64,000 nt of DNA from Mesorhizobium sp. Root102. Lineage in GTDB: Bacteria; Pseudomonadota; Alphaproteobacteria; Rhizobiales; Rhizobiaceae. Shown here in pieces: positions 50,683-60,462 of this stretch. The translations under genes and the position numbers were made by a program. The notes beneath the pieces were generated by a model that was not told the origin of the DNA, ran no database searches, and saw only the letters and a program-made list of their open reading frames with translations. The DNA is taken from contig NZ_LMCP01000048.1 of the NCBI RefSeq assembly GCF_001425625.1, positions 213,582 to 277,581 on the forward strand. Reading direction: 5' to 3'. The stretch's first letter is position 1. Each line of letters opens with the position of its first letter.

Positions 50683-51591
50683 TCAGACGAACAGCCTGCC
50701 TTCCGCAACCTTGATCGCATTGCCCCCGATGCGCGCCGAGGCCAGTTTTCCGCCTTGCACGGTCAGTTCGAGGCGGATGCGCGATGGCCGGCCCATCTCC
50801 AGCCCCTGCTCGATCCACAGCTGCGAAATGCCGTCGGTCGGCGCGTCGAAATGCATGATGGCGCCGGCAAAGGCGGCTGCCGCCGAGCCGGTCGCCGGAT
50901 CCTCATAGGAAGGCGTGCCGGGCACGATCATGCGCACATGGAAGGCGCTTTCGTGGTTCACCGTCTCGCGGCAGTAGACATAGGGGCTGGCGAAGGCCCA
51001 TTCGCTCTTGCGCGGCGCCAGTTCCGACCAGGCCTGGTTGTCCAGCCGGATGCGGCCCGCCGCCTCGAGATTGGCAACCGGGATGGTCACGTAGGGCACC
51101 CCGGCCGACCAGAACGCGACGCGATGATTCTCGAAGCCGATCTCGTGCGGCGTCAACCCAAGGGCGGCGCCGATCGCCTCCGGATCGGCCTCGAGCGTCA
51201 GCGGCTCCGGCAGCTTCGCCAGGTCGAACTCGGCAAAGGTGTTGCCGTCGTGCTTGCTGACGGCGCAACGCACCGGGCCGATGTTTTCCTCAAGCACGAA
51301 GATGCCCGCGCCGCCCTCTTCCGCCAGTTCCGCCAATGCGATTGCCGAGCCTACGGTTGGGTGGCCGGCGAACGGCATTTCATAGTCGGGCGTGAAGATG
51401 CGAATGCGGTTTTTATGCTTTGGATTGTCCGGCGGCAGCACGAAAACCGATTCGGACAGGTTGAATTCGCGCGCGATGGCCTGCATCGCGGCCGTGTCCA
51501 ATCCCTTGCTGTCCAGCACGATGGCCAAGGGATTGCCGGCCAGTCGCTCGGTCGTGAACACATCATAAAGCAAGTAATTCCGGGTTTTCAT
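50683..51591 (-). CDS. PhzF family isomerase-like protein
   Basis: The 302-residue product has the PhzF two-lobed fold: YLLYDVFTTERLAGNPLAIV, LSESVFVLPP with the probable catalytic Glu, FTPDYEMPFAGHPTVGSAIA, and EDPATGSAAAAFAGAI in the second lobe. PhzF itself isomerises a phenazine precursor, but no phenazine genes are here, so the substrate is unknown. The start is ATG 51591 (MKTRNYLLYDVFTTERLAGN); 29 more codons are open upstream without a ribosome site. It is divergent from the efflux operon. Confidence 0.88.
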   Translation of the reverse strand: MKTRNYLLYDVFTTERLAGNPLAIVLDSKGLDTAAMQAIAREFNLSESVFVLPPDNPKHKNRIRIFTPDYEMPFAGHPTVGSAIALAELAEEGGAGIFVLEENIGPVRCAVSKHDGNTFAEFDLAKLPEPLTLEADPEAIGAALGLTPHEIGFENHRVAFWSAGVPYVTIPVANLEAAGRIRLDNQAWSELAPRKSEWAFASPYVYCRETVNHESAFHVRMIVPGTPSYEDPATGSAAAAFAGAIMHFDAPTDGISQLWIEQGLEMGRPSRIRLELTVQGGKLASARIGGNAIKVAEGRLFV

Positions 51592-51692
51592 TCCTGCCTC
51601 AATCCCAACATGGGCGAAATTTAATTTGATATTTGAACCAGTAATCCTGATCTGTGCACAGATAGGGACATTGCGCATTATAGGGGTCCAGC

Positions 51693-52988
51693 GTGGACCA
51701 GATTGTCAATCTGCCAAAGACGGAATCGGATTCCGCCATCGAGACGGCGCTTGGGCTCGACAAGACGGGTCGGCGCAAGTCGCGCCGGCGTGGCTGGCTC
51801 TATGCGCTGCTGGCGCTGATCGTGCTCGCCGCCGGGGTTGGCGCCTATCAATGGTATGCCGGCTCGCCGGCCAAGATTGACTACACCACAGTGCCTGCCG
51901 CCAAGGCCGACCTCACCGTCGCGGTGTCGGCGACCGGTACGCTGCAGCCGCTCACCCAGGTCGATATCTCTAGCCAGCTCTCCGGCGTCATCCGTTCGGT
52001 GTCGGTGGAGGAGAACCAGCAGGTCAAGAAGGGCGACGTGCTGGCTGCCCTCGACACCACCAAGCTGCAGGTGCAGATCGAACGGGCGGAGGCCTCCGCC
52101 AAGGGCGCCGCCGCCAATGTCGAGGACGCCACGGTAACGCTGACCGAGAACGAAAAGGCGCTTGTCCGCGCGGCGGCACTGACCAAGCGCGGCATGGCGA
52201 CCGACCAGTCGCTCGAGGCGGCGACGGCGACGCGCGATCGCTCCAAGGCGGCGCTCGACAGCGCCACCGCCAATCTCGCCATCGCCAATGCCGATCTAAA
52301 ATCGCAGCAGACCGACCTTGCCAACAGCACCATCTATGCGCCGATCGACGGCATCGTGCTGACGCGCTCGGTCGATCCCGGGCAGACGGTCGCCTCCTCC
52401 TTGCAGGCGCCCGTGCTGTTCATCATCGCCGCCGATCTCAGAAACATGGAACTGGTGGCGGCGGTCGACGAGGCCGATATCGGCGCGGTCAAATCCGGCC
52501 AGCATGCCCGCTTCACCGTCGATGCCTTCCCGGAGCGGCCGTTCGACGCCGAGATCCGCGACATCTCCTATGCCTCGGTGACCACCGACGGCGTCGTCAC
52601 CTATAATGCGCGGCTTGAGGTCGACAACAACGAGCTGTTGCTGCGGCCTGGCATGACCGCCACCGTCTCGGTCGTCACAAAGCAGGCCAAGGGTGTGCTT
52701 ACCGTGCCGGCCACGGCCTTCCGCTATCGCCCGGCGCAGCAGGCCGCCGCACGCGGCTGGAGCCTGAGCGACCTGTTCACCGGCCGCATGGGGCGCCCCG
52801 GCGGCAACCGCCAGCGACAGGCCGCCACAGTGCCCACCGACGGCTCGCGCACGCTCTATGTGCTGGAGAACGGGCGTCCGCATCCGGTCAGCGTCAAGAT
52901 CGGCTCCACCGATGGCGAACTGACCGAGATCACTTCGGGCCTGGACGAAGGCGCTCAGGTCATCACCGCGTCGCAGCAGCGGAGCTGA
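51693..52988 (+). CDS. MacA-like membrane fusion protein of an ABC efflux system
   Basis: The 431-residue periplasmic adaptor has one N-terminal membrane span (WLYALLALIVLAAGVGAY, about 31-48). A barrel-sandwich part follows (SGVIRSVSVEENQQVKKGDV), then an alpha hairpin (about 110-200) and ANSTIYAPIDGIVLTRSVDP with the following beta domains. A Gly/Arg-rich insertion (GRMGRPGGNRQRQ) lies near residue 372. The start is GTG 51693 with AGGGG upstream. It is the first gene of an operon with an ABC ATPase and a MacB-type permease, so it probably links them to an outer-membrane channel. The substrate is unknown. Confidence 0.9.
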   Translation: MDQIVNLPKTESDSAIETALGLDKTGRRKSRRRGWLYALLALIVLAAGVGAYQWYAGSPAKIDYTTVPAAKADLTVAVSATGTLQPLTQVDISSQLSGVIRSVSVEENQQVKKGDVLAALDTTKLQVQIERAEASAKGAAANVEDATVTLTENEKALVRAAALTKRGMATDQSLEAATATRDRSKAALDSATANLAIANADLKSQQTDLANSTIYAPIDGIVLTRSVDPGQTVASSLQAPVLFIIAADLRNMELVAAVDEADIGAVKSGQHARFTVDAFPERPFDAEIRDISYASVTTDGVVTYNARLEVDNNELLLRPGMTATVSVVTKQAKGVLTVPATAFRYRPAQQAAARGWSLSDLFTGRMGRPGGNRQRQAATVPTDGSRTLYVLENGRPHPVSVKIGSTDGELTEITSGLDEGAQVITASQQRS

Positions 52989-52992
52989 TGCC

Positions 52993-53706
52993 GTGGCCGC
53001 GGGCGCGACCCTCATCACCTTCGACAAGGTCTGGAAGAGCTACGGCCAGGGCGAGGCCCGGATCCACGCGCTGGCCGGCGTCGACCTTGCCATAAAGCGT
53101 GGCGAATTCGTCGCCATCATGGGCCCGTCCGGCTCCGGCAAGTCGACAGCAATGAACATCATCGGCTGCCTCGACACGCCGACGGCCGGAACCTATTCCT
53201 TCATGGGCATCGATGCCGGCCGGCTAGACCGCAACCGCCGCGCCATGCTGCGCAACCTCTATGTCGGTTTCGTCTTCCAGGGCTACAATCTGCTGGCCCG
53301 CACCACCGCTGCGGAGAATGTCGAGCTGCCGCTGATCTATCGCGGCGTTGCCGCCCGCGAGCGCCGCGACCTCGCCATGCAGGCGCTGGCGGAGGTCGGC
53401 CTTGTCGGCCGCGAGCATCACACGCCGGCCGAGTTGTCCGGCGGCCAGCAGCAGCGCGTGGCGATCGCACGCGCCATCGTCACAAGGCCGACGCTGCTCG
53501 TCGCCGACGAGCCGACCGGGAATCTCGACACCGCCCGGACGCATGAAATCATGGAACTGCTAAGGAAGCTGAACGAGGAGGTTGGCCTGACCATCACCAT
53601 GGTCACCCACGAGGCAGACGTTGCCGAATATGCCAAGCGCACCATCCGCTTCGTCGACGGCCGCGTCGCCTCGGACACCTCGAAGCTGGAAGTGGCTCAG
53701 CCATGA
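52993..53706 (+). CDS. MacB-type ABC transporter ATP-binding protein
   Basis: The 237-residue ATPase shows Walker A MGPSGSGKSTAMNIIGCLD, Q loop VFQGYNLLARTTAAEN, signature LSGGQQQRVAIARA, Walker B LLVADEPTGNLD and H-loop VTHEAD. In E. coli MacB this domain is fused to the permease; here it is a separate gene. GTG 52993 is the in-frame start, four bases after the adaptor gene. A repeat element begins at its stop codon. Confidence 0.92.
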   Translation: MAAGATLITFDKVWKSYGQGEARIHALAGVDLAIKRGEFVAIMGPSGSGKSTAMNIIGCLDTPTAGTYSFMGIDAGRLDRNRRAMLRNLYVGFVFQGYNLLARTTAAENVELPLIYRGVAARERRDLAMQALAEVGLVGREHHTPAELSGGQQQRVAIARAIVTRPTLLVADEPTGNLDTARTHEIMELLRKLNEEVGLTITMVTHEADVAEYAKRTIRFVDGRVASDTSKLEVAQP

Positions 53707-53803
53707 TCCCGAAAAGTGGAATCCGGTTTTCGGAGAAGATCATGTTCAAACAAAGAGATGATAGAGCCCCATCCCGGCTCTGTCGGGATGGATCAGGCTC
53801 TAT
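53702..53803. repeat. palindromic repeat plus stem-loop between the ATPase and permease genes
   Basis: CATGATC (53702-53708) and GATCATG (53738-53744) bound a core with CCGAAAAGTGG and CCGGTTTTCGG, a repeat I recognise from rhizobial intergenic regions and related to that at 15612-15658. It is followed by a separate hairpin: ATAGAGCC (53761-53768) with GGCTCTAT (53796-53803) and an inner ATCCCG/CGGGAT. This second hairpin ends three bases before the permease ATG. Confidence 0.75.
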
Positions 53804-53806
53804 ATC

Positions 53807-55024
<1,218 letters not shown>

Positions 55025-55148
55025 GGCAACCCGGCCGGAACGCGGCCAGCGCTCCGACCGGTTTTGCACAGCCTTCGACGGTTCCGCTCGGCCACCACTG
55101 TCCCCGCACCGTTCGCGATGCTAGGGCAATTGGGTGGAGGAATAGCCA

Positions 55149-55391
55149 ATGAGCAAGAAGGCGCGACTGATCCTGGCGATGGTCATCATCGAGGCCTTCC
55201 TTGCAGGCATCTGGTGGTATCTCGCCCGCTATGGCCTCGCCAATCCCGATCGCGTCACATCAGATTTTCAGGCAGTCGTCGGCCGGACCATGGGAATGGC
55301 GATGGGCGGCTTGCTGGGCATCGGCCTTATCATGTTTATCGTCGCCGCCAGCAACGACCGCAAGGCGGCGCAGAGCAAGACGCTTCGTTAA
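55149..55391 (+). CDS. hypothetical two-span membrane protein
   Basis: The 80-residue product has two hydrophobic spans, LILAMVIIEAFLAGIWWYLA and MGMAMGGLLGIGLIMFIVAA, with a polar loop between and a basic tail. No family name is known to me. ATG 55149 has an excellent ribosome site (GGAGGAAT). It lies 124 bases after the permease gene, so it may be separate from the efflux operon. Its stop overlaps that of the Nudix gene on the other strand by four bases. Confidence 0.7.
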   Translation: MSKKARLILAMVIIEAFLAGIWWYLARYGLANPDRVTSDFQAVVGRTMGMAMGGLLGIGLIMFIVAASNDRKAAQSKTLR

Positions 55392-56104
55392 TCGACGCCC
55401 GAAAAATGCCACTCGATCAGCGGCTTCATGTGCGCTGACAGCCCGGCCGGCAGGTCGGCGGCATGGCGGATGATCACCGGCCCTTCGATCTCCGGCTCGG
55501 TCTCGGCGGCAACGAAGGCGCTGATGCGACGGGCGATCTCGTCGGCGGACGCTGTCTCGTGGTAGCGGCGGAAGATCACCGTGCCGCTGTTGGTCGACAT
55601 GGCATAGTAGCGTTTACCGCGCGCCGCACCGGTTAGATCGATGCCTGTTTCCTCACGCACTTCGCGAATCGCGTTGAAATCGACATCGACGAGGCCGTTG
55701 CGGAAATCGACCGGCTCGAACGAGCCGGCGGCGAAATAGACGCTGCCGGCGTTGACCGTGTGCGGTCCCATGCGGATCGCCACCAGCGCGTTGTCGCCGG
55801 CCACCAGCATGGCATGCGCATAGGCGTGCTCTGCGCCCGAATTCTCGCGCCGTTTTCGCCATAGCATGAACGTCGAATAGGTGACCGCATGACAGCGGCC
55901 TACGAGACGGTTGTCGCGGTACGCAAGTTGCGACAGCAGCACCACCGTACCGTCGAACAGCGCCGGATTGGCCGCGATCTCGCGCTGCCAGTTCTCGGCG
56001 ATCGCCTCCGCATTGTCCAAGGCGAAGGGATGCGGGCCGGGATCGAGCCGGACGTCGACGGCGTCGACCGGCAGGATGACATTGCGCGGCAGGTCGAAAC
56101 TCAT
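55388..56104 (-). CDS. Nudix-family hydrolase
   Basis: The 238-residue protein has a C-terminal Nudix domain: AAGSFEP about 125, then DFNAIREVREETGIDL (about 146-161), which carries REVREETG of the Nudix box. The N-terminal 100 residues (LDPGPHPFALDNAEAIAENW, then GTVVLLSQLAYRDNRLVGR) are typical of a rhizobial subfamily of unknown substrate. ATG 56104 starts it. It lies 16 bases after the endonuclease-family gene on the same strand, so the two may be co-transcribed. Confidence 0.8.
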   Translation of the reverse strand: MSFDLPRNVILPVDAVDVRLDPGPHPFALDNAEAIAENWQREIAANPALFDGTVVLLSQLAYRDNRLVGRCHAVTYSTFMLWRKRRENSGAEHAYAHAMLVAGDNALVAIRMGPHTVNAGSVYFAAGSFEPVDFRNGLVDVDFNAIREVREETGIDLTGAARGKRYYAMSTNSGTVIFRRYHETASADEIARRISAFVAAETEPEIEGPVIIRHAADLPAGLSAHMKPLIEWHFSGVD

Positions 56105-56120
56105 GTTGCTCCAACGCTGC

Positions 56121-57233
56121 TTAGGTCATGTCCAGGGTAATGGCCACCGGACAATGGTCCGACGCCTTCGGCCGGTCCCAGCCGGCGCGCGGAAAGCGCT
56201 CGACTTCCTGCCCAGGCGGAAAAATGGTCCGCCAGGGCTGGCCGTTGCGGATGATGTCGGGAACGGCCGTGGCGTTGCTGGCGGCAAGCCCCTTCGACAG
56301 CAGGATATAGTCGAGCTGGCACAGATGCCGCTCTTCCGGTCCGCGCGTGTGGTACAGACTCCAGCGGTTCATCTCGGGGCGCCGCTCGACGACGTTTTCG
56401 CAGAAGCCGCCTTCTGTCAGCACATTGATGCAGGACACGGCCTCGTCGACCACCTCGAAGCGGTAGCCGTCGATCGCGTCGCCGGCGATCTTCACGCGCT
56501 GGCGGTAATCGTTCATGTCGCCGCAGATCGCCCACCGCTTTTCGGCGGCGTGCTCCCCACCGAAACGCTCCTCGATGATCCGTCGCACGGCTTGCGCCTC
56601 CGCGATGCGCACCGGCATCGTCGCCGCGCGCCCGTCGAGCCCGTTGCGTGGCGAGCCCATCGACTTGAAATGCACGAGGTAAAGCGTCAGCGGCACGCCG
56701 CCCACTGTAATGTCGACTTCCAGGCAGTCACGCCGGAAGATGCGTTCATTGGCCTGGTTGCCGAGTGCCGCAAGCTCCGGCGTATGCAGCCCGAACTGCT
56801 CGTAGGTGACATAGGCGTGGCTGGTCATGCGCACGAATTCGATCGGCTGGCCCTGCGCGGTTTCGTTGCGCATCATCACGGCAACGTCGATGCCGCGCGA
56901 ATCATTGCCCGAGGTGGTGTATTTCTGCCGGTAGCCTTGCCCCACCATCTTGAATAGATAGCCGTATTCGAAGGCCTTCAGCGCCTCGATGTTGTCGACT
57001 TCCTGCATGCAGATGATGTCGGCGCGGGTGGCCGCGATCGCCAGCGCCGTCAGTTGGCGCGTGTCGTCGGACTGGGCGATGGCGCGGGCCTGCTCCAGCA
57101 TCTTGTATTCGGCTTCGCTCTGGATATCGAACAGCGCCAGCGTGCGATCCTCATTGAGCTGATTGCGATAGCCGGAATAATCGAACCTGTTCATCAGGTT
57201 CTCGACATTGAAGGTGGCAAGGCGCAGCGACAT
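56121..57233 (-). CDS. endonuclease/exonuclease/phosphatase family protein
   Basis: The 370-residue protein has the EEP fold: LRLATFNVENLMNRFDY at the start, ADIICMQEVDNIEALK with the metal Glu, VHFKSMGSPRNG, WAICGDMNDYRQR with the Asp/Asn pair, and KASDHCPVAITLD with the final Asp-His. It could be a nuclease or a phosphodiesterase. There is no signal peptide from ATG 57233; the frame is open for 63 more codons upstream but that part is not family-like. It lies before the Nudix gene. Confidence 0.87.
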   Translation of the reverse strand: MSLRLATFNVENLMNRFDYSGYRNQLNEDRTLALFDIQSEAEYKMLEQARAIAQSDDTRQLTALAIAATRADIICMQEVDNIEALKAFEYGYLFKMVGQGYRQKYTTSGNDSRGIDVAVMMRNETAQGQPIEFVRMTSHAYVTYEQFGLHTPELAALGNQANERIFRRDCLEVDITVGGVPLTLYLVHFKSMGSPRNGLDGRAATMPVRIAEAQAVRRIIEERFGGEHAAEKRWAICGDMNDYRQRVKIAGDAIDGYRFEVVDEAVSCINVLTEGGFCENVVERRPEMNRWSLYHTRGPEERHLCQLDYILLSKGLAASNATAVPDIIRNGQPWRTIFPPGQEVERFPRAGWDRPKASDHCPVAITLDMT

Positions 57234-57421
57234 GCCATGACCTTTGCCCGCAAGCGCTAGAGAAAACAAGCGCGCAGGACCACCAGCGGGGATCGACTGG
57301 TCCTGGGGCATTCGCGCCATGGTTGACGGAACCTTTCCGTTCATCCGCCGTTCAGATGCAAACATCCATTGTTGCCCCATTCCTCGGGTGGGCGTGGGGC
57401 CTGTAACTCTTGGAGAGTGCA

Positions 57422-57964
57422 ATGAATTCGCTCTTTTCTTCCACGGTCAAATCCGGGCTGATAGCGCTCGGTATCCTTTCCGGCGTCACGGCGCCGTCCG
57501 CAGCCGGACCGATCCTGCAGCCGAACATGTCAATTCCCACCAGCACGGCGGCGCCGACGGTGACGCCAGTGCGCGACGAATGGGCGGGCGGCAACAACCG
57601 CCAATTCAACAACGAATGGAGATGGCGCCGTCATGACGGGCGCCGCAATTGGAACGGCAACCACGGAAACTGGAACGGTGGAGACAATTGGCGTTGGCGC
57701 CGTCACCACTATCGCGGCGGCCGTTACCACGATGATGGAGCGGCCGCACTCCTGGGCCTTGGGCTGGGGCTTGGCATCGGCAGCATGTACAACAACTACG
57801 ACTACTACAATGCACCGCCGCCGCGCCGCTACTACCGTGCCGGCCGGCTTTCGAGCGCCCATGTCCAATGGTGCTACAACCGCTACCGGTCGTACCGGGC
57901 CTACGACAACACGTTCCAGCCCTACAACGGCCCGCGCCAGCAATGCTGGTCGCCCTATAGCTGA
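57422..57964 (+). CDS. BA14K family secreted protein
   Basis: The 180-residue protein starts with a signal peptide (VKSGLIALGILSGVTAPSAA). A Trp/Arg/Asn/Gly-rich middle follows (NGNHGNWNGGDNWRWRRHHY), then a short hydrophobic stretch (AAALLGLGLGLGIGSMY). The C-terminal BA14K motif, HVQWCYNRYRSYRAYDNTFQ and QQCWSPYS, has paired Cys. The family is known from Brucella as an immunoreactive, lectin-like protein. ATG 57422 was chosen because GGAG is six bases upstream. A terminator follows at 57981-58010. Confidence 0.88.
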   Translation: MNSLFSSTVKSGLIALGILSGVTAPSAAGPILQPNMSIPTSTAAPTVTPVRDEWAGGNNRQFNNEWRWRRHDGRRNWNGNHGNWNGGDNWRWRRHHYRGGRYHDDGAAALLGLGLGLGIGSMYNNYDYYNAPPPRRYYRAGRLSSAHVQWCYNRYRSYRAYDNTFQPYNGPRQQCWSPYS

Positions 57965-57980
57965 GTTAGCCTCAGAAATT

Positions 57981-58010
57981 AAAAACGGCGCCACGTGGCG
58001 CCGTTTTTTT
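57981..58010. terminator. bidirectional terminator between BA14K gene and ilvC
   Basis: A 28-bp perfect palindrome (57981-58008) has stem ACGGCGCCAC/GTGGCGCCGT flanked by A5 on the left and T8 on the right. It therefore gives a U run for transcripts from either side. It serves the BA14K gene (plus) and ilvC (minus), which converge here. Confidence 0.9.
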
Positions 58011-58057
58011 TGATCTTGACGGTTCGAAGCTGCCGTCTTCCGGCGATAGACCTTCGC

Positions 58058-59077
58058 TCAGTTCTTGGCCTTGTCGACCAGCTTGTTCTTGGAAATCCAC
58101 GGCATCATCGCGCGCAGCTTGGCGCCGACTTCCTCGATCTGGTGGCTGTCGTTCATGCGACGGATGCCCTTGAAGCGCGACATGCCGGCACGGTATTCCT
58201 GCATCCACTCCGAGGTGAACTTGCCGGTCTGGATGTCCTTCAGCACGCGTTTCATCTCGGCCTTGGTCTCGGCGGTGATGATGCGCGGGCCCGAGACATA
58301 TTCGCCCCACTCAGCGGTGTTCGAGATCGAGTAGTTCATGTTGGCGATGCCGCCTTCATAGATCAGGTCGACGATCAGCTTGACCTCGTGCAGGCACTCG
58401 AAATAGGCCATCTCCGGCGCGTAGCCGGCTTCTACCAGCGTCTCGAAGCCGGCACGGATCAACTCGACCAGACCGCCGCACAGCACGACCTGTTCGCCGA
58501 ACAGATCGGTCTCGCATTCCTCGCGGAAATTGGTCTCGATGATACCCGAACGGCCGCCGCCGACGCCGCAAGCGTAGGACAGCGCCAGGTCGAGCGCGTT
58601 GCCCGAAGCGTCCTGATTGACGGCGACCAGGCACGGCACGCCGCCGCCCTTCTGGTATTCGCCGCGCACCGTGTGACCGGGGCCCTTCGGTGCGATCATG
58701 ACGACGTCCACAGTCGACTTCGGCTCGATCAGGCCGAAATGCACGTTGAGACCGTGCGCGAAGGCGATTGCGGCACCATCGCGGATGTTCGGCGCGATCT
58801 CGTTCTTGTAGATGTCGGCCTGCAATTCGTCGGGCGTTGCCATCATCATCAGGTCGGCCCATTTGGCGGCGTCCGCCACGCTCATCACCTTGAGCCCGTC
58901 GGCTTCGACCTTCTTGGCGGTCGCCGAGCCGGCCTTGAGGCCAATGGCGATCTCCTTGGCGCCGGAATCCTTGAGGTTGAGCGCGTGCGCCCTGCCCTGG
59001 CTGCCGTAGCCGATGATGGCGACCTTCTTGCCCTTGATCAGATTGAGATCGGCATCACGATCGTAATAGACGCGCAT
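58058..59077 (-). CDS. ilvC: ketol-acid reductoisomerase
   Basis: The 339-residue class I enzyme converts acetolactate to dihydroxyisovalerate in branched-chain amino acid synthesis. The Rossmann motif GYGSQGRAHALNLKDSG, APKGPGHTVRGEYQKGGGVP, DLFGEQVVLCGGLVELIRAG and the metal-site segments CLHEVKLIVDLIYEGG and YSISNTAEWGEYVSG are present. It lies 26 bases after the tetR gene on the same strand and may be co-transcribed with it. Confidence 0.97.
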   Translation of the reverse strand: MRVYYDRDADLNLIKGKKVAIIGYGSQGRAHALNLKDSGAKEIAIGLKAGSATAKKVEADGLKVMSVADAAKWADLMMMATPDELQADIYKNEIAPNIRDGAAIAFAHGLNVHFGLIEPKSTVDVVMIAPKGPGHTVRGEYQKGGGVPCLVAVNQDASGNALDLALSYACGVGGGRSGIIETNFREECETDLFGEQVVLCGGLVELIRAGFETLVEAGYAPEMAYFECLHEVKLIVDLIYEGGIANMNYSISNTAEWGEYVSGPRIITAETKAEMKRVLKDIQTGKFTSEWMQEYRAGMSRFKGIRRMNDSHQIEEVGAKLRAMMPWISKNKLVDKAKN

Positions 59078-59103
59078 TTTGTCTTCCTTCCCGTTTTTAC
59101 AAA

Positions 59104-59757
59104 TCAGAGGCCTTGCGGCCCGGTTTTTGCTCCATGAAGAGCGAGAAACTGCTGCGTCGCCCGCGCGGCATCGCCGCCGATCGCCGCCTCAGTCAATTCC
59201 AGCCGGTCGCCGAGCAGCAGACGGATCTGCACATCGCGGGCGACCAGCCCGAAAAAGGTGCGGAACGCCGTTTCGGCATCCGCAAAGTCGAGTAGCCCGG
59301 CCTGCCGGCCGGCCTCAAGCACCGGCTTCAGGCGCCTGGCCAGTGCAAAGCGGCCGTTCTCCAGCACCACGGCGCCGAGATTGTCCTTGCCGGAACCAGC
59401 ATGGCCGACCGCAACCCGGTTGAGCGCGATCGAGGTATCACTGGAGATCACCTGGAGCCAGTCCGAGGCGAAACGTTCGAGGCTTGCCGTCAGCGAGGCA
59501 AGGTCCAGGCCCTTGCCGTCGACCTGCGCCACCCGCACTTTCGAAGCCTGCCATTGCACCGTCGCCGTCAGCAGCCCGTCGCGATCGCCGAACCACTTGT
59601 AGAGCGTTTCCTTGGAGCAGCTGGCGCGGCGCGCCACGGCGGTCATGGTCAGTTGGTCGCCCTCCTCGACCAGCAGCCGCAACGCTGCGTCGAGCACGGC
59701 CTTCTGCCGCTCCGTCAGCGCTTCGCTGGTGTCGATGTCAGGCACGATGTGCAACAC
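59104..59757 (-). CDS. TetR family transcriptional regulator upstream of ilvC
   Basis: The 217-residue regulator has an N-terminal helix-turn-helix (QKAVLDAALRLLVEEGDQLT, then MTAVARRASCSKETLYKWFG) and a C-terminal ligand domain resembling TetR_C types. GTG 59757 is the likely start, since no ATG is in frame nearby. A 25-base imperfect palindrome and a 12-base perfect palindrome lie 42-79 bases upstream and are probable autoregulatory sites. Being directly before ilvC, it may respond to branched-chain precursors, which is inference. Confidence 0.88.
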   Translation of the reverse strand: MLHIVPDIDTSEALTERQKAVLDAALRLLVEEGDQLTMTAVARRASCSKETLYKWFGDRDGLLTATVQWQASKVRVAQVDGKGLDLASLTASLERFASDWLQVISSDTSIALNRVAVGHAGSGKDNLGAVVLENGRFALARRLKPVLEAGRQAGLLDFADAETAFRTFFGLVARDVQIRLLLGDRLELTEAAIGGDAARATQQFLALHGAKTGPQGL

Positions 59758-59798
59758 GCTTTTCTCTCGAAAGGCAGGGCCATCGGTCGTTCCGACGC

Positions 59799-59836
59799 GC
59801 CGTACCGTACGTTACGGTTCGGCATATTGCGCAATA
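59799..59836. promoter_or_regulatory. palindromic operator candidates upstream of tetR
   Basis: Bases 59799-59823 (left half GCCGTACCGTAC) form a palindrome about base 59811 with 10 of 12 pairs. Two bases further lies TATTGCGCAATA (59825-59836), a perfect 12-base palindrome. Both are in the 150-base gap between the marR 3' end and tetR, where the tetR promoter should be. Confidence 0.5.
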
Positions 59837-59907
59837 CGAGGCCGCGCGCAAGAGCACGAGCGCAAAATATCTGCAAGGGGATGGGCGTTGCCGTGCGACA
59901 AGCCTCG

Positions 59908-60366
59908 CTAATCGCTGGCTGGCGGCTGACGCAGCCGGCCAAGCAGTGCCGAGACCATGGTCAACTCATCCGCCGACAGTTTGGCGCCGACCAGTTCGGT
60001 GATCGACCGTCCGTAGACAGCCCACATCTGGCGGCGTGTCTCTCGCCCGTTGGCGTTGATGCGGATGGTCTGGCCACGGCCGTCATCGGCCACCGGCAGT
60101 TTCTCGACGAGCCCATCGGCCTCGAGCCGGGCCAGCAGGCGCGAAATGTTGTATTGCGCGAACAGGGTGCGCTCGATGAGCTGGAACGGCCGCAGCCCGC
60201 CCTCACCCGCCTCGGCAAGCTCATGCAGCACGTCGTACCAGGCAAGCGGCGGCAGGCCTGAGGCCTTCAACGCCTCTTCAGCGCTTTCCATCAGCTGGCG
60301 CGAAACCCGCATCAGGCGGGCCCAGGCCTTGATGGCTTCGGGCGAAGGCGTGGCTTTCTCGGTCAT
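59908..60366 (-). CDS. MarR family transcriptional regulator
   Basis: The 152-residue regulator has a winged helix: LPPLAWYDVLHELAEAGEGG, RPFQLIERTLFAQYNISRLL and VEKLPVADDGRGQTIRINAN form the recognition helix and wing. ATG 60366 (MTEKATPSPEAIKAWARLMR) starts it; 20 codons open upstream run through the operators. It is divergent from a glutathione S-transferase gene across 96 bases holding three GATGCA-type palindromes, so it most likely represses both. Confidence 0.9.
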   Translation of the reverse strand: MTEKATPSPEAIKAWARLMRVSRQLMESAEEALKASGLPPLAWYDVLHELAEAGEGGLRPFQLIERTLFAQYNISRLLARLEADGLVEKLPVADDGRGQTIRINANGRETRRQMWAVYGRSITELVGAKLSADELTMVSALLGRLRQPPASD

Positions 60367-60386
60367 GGCCGCATGCTTAGACGATA

Positions 60387-60447
60387 GATGCAGTTGCATC
60401 AAGCTTGACGATCGATGCGCATGCATCTACATAGATGCAATTGCATT
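60387..60447. promoter_or_regulatory. three MarR operator palindromes
   Basis: GATGCAGTTGCATC (60387-60400), GATGCGCATGCATC (60414-60427) and GATGCAATTGCATT (60434-60447) are three copies of a 14-base palindrome, with start-to-start spacings of 27 and 20 bases. They fill the gap between the divergent marR and glutathione S-transferase genes. Length, symmetry and location are as expected for MarR binding sites. Confidence 0.8.
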
Positions 60448-60462
60448 AACTTGGAAACCACC

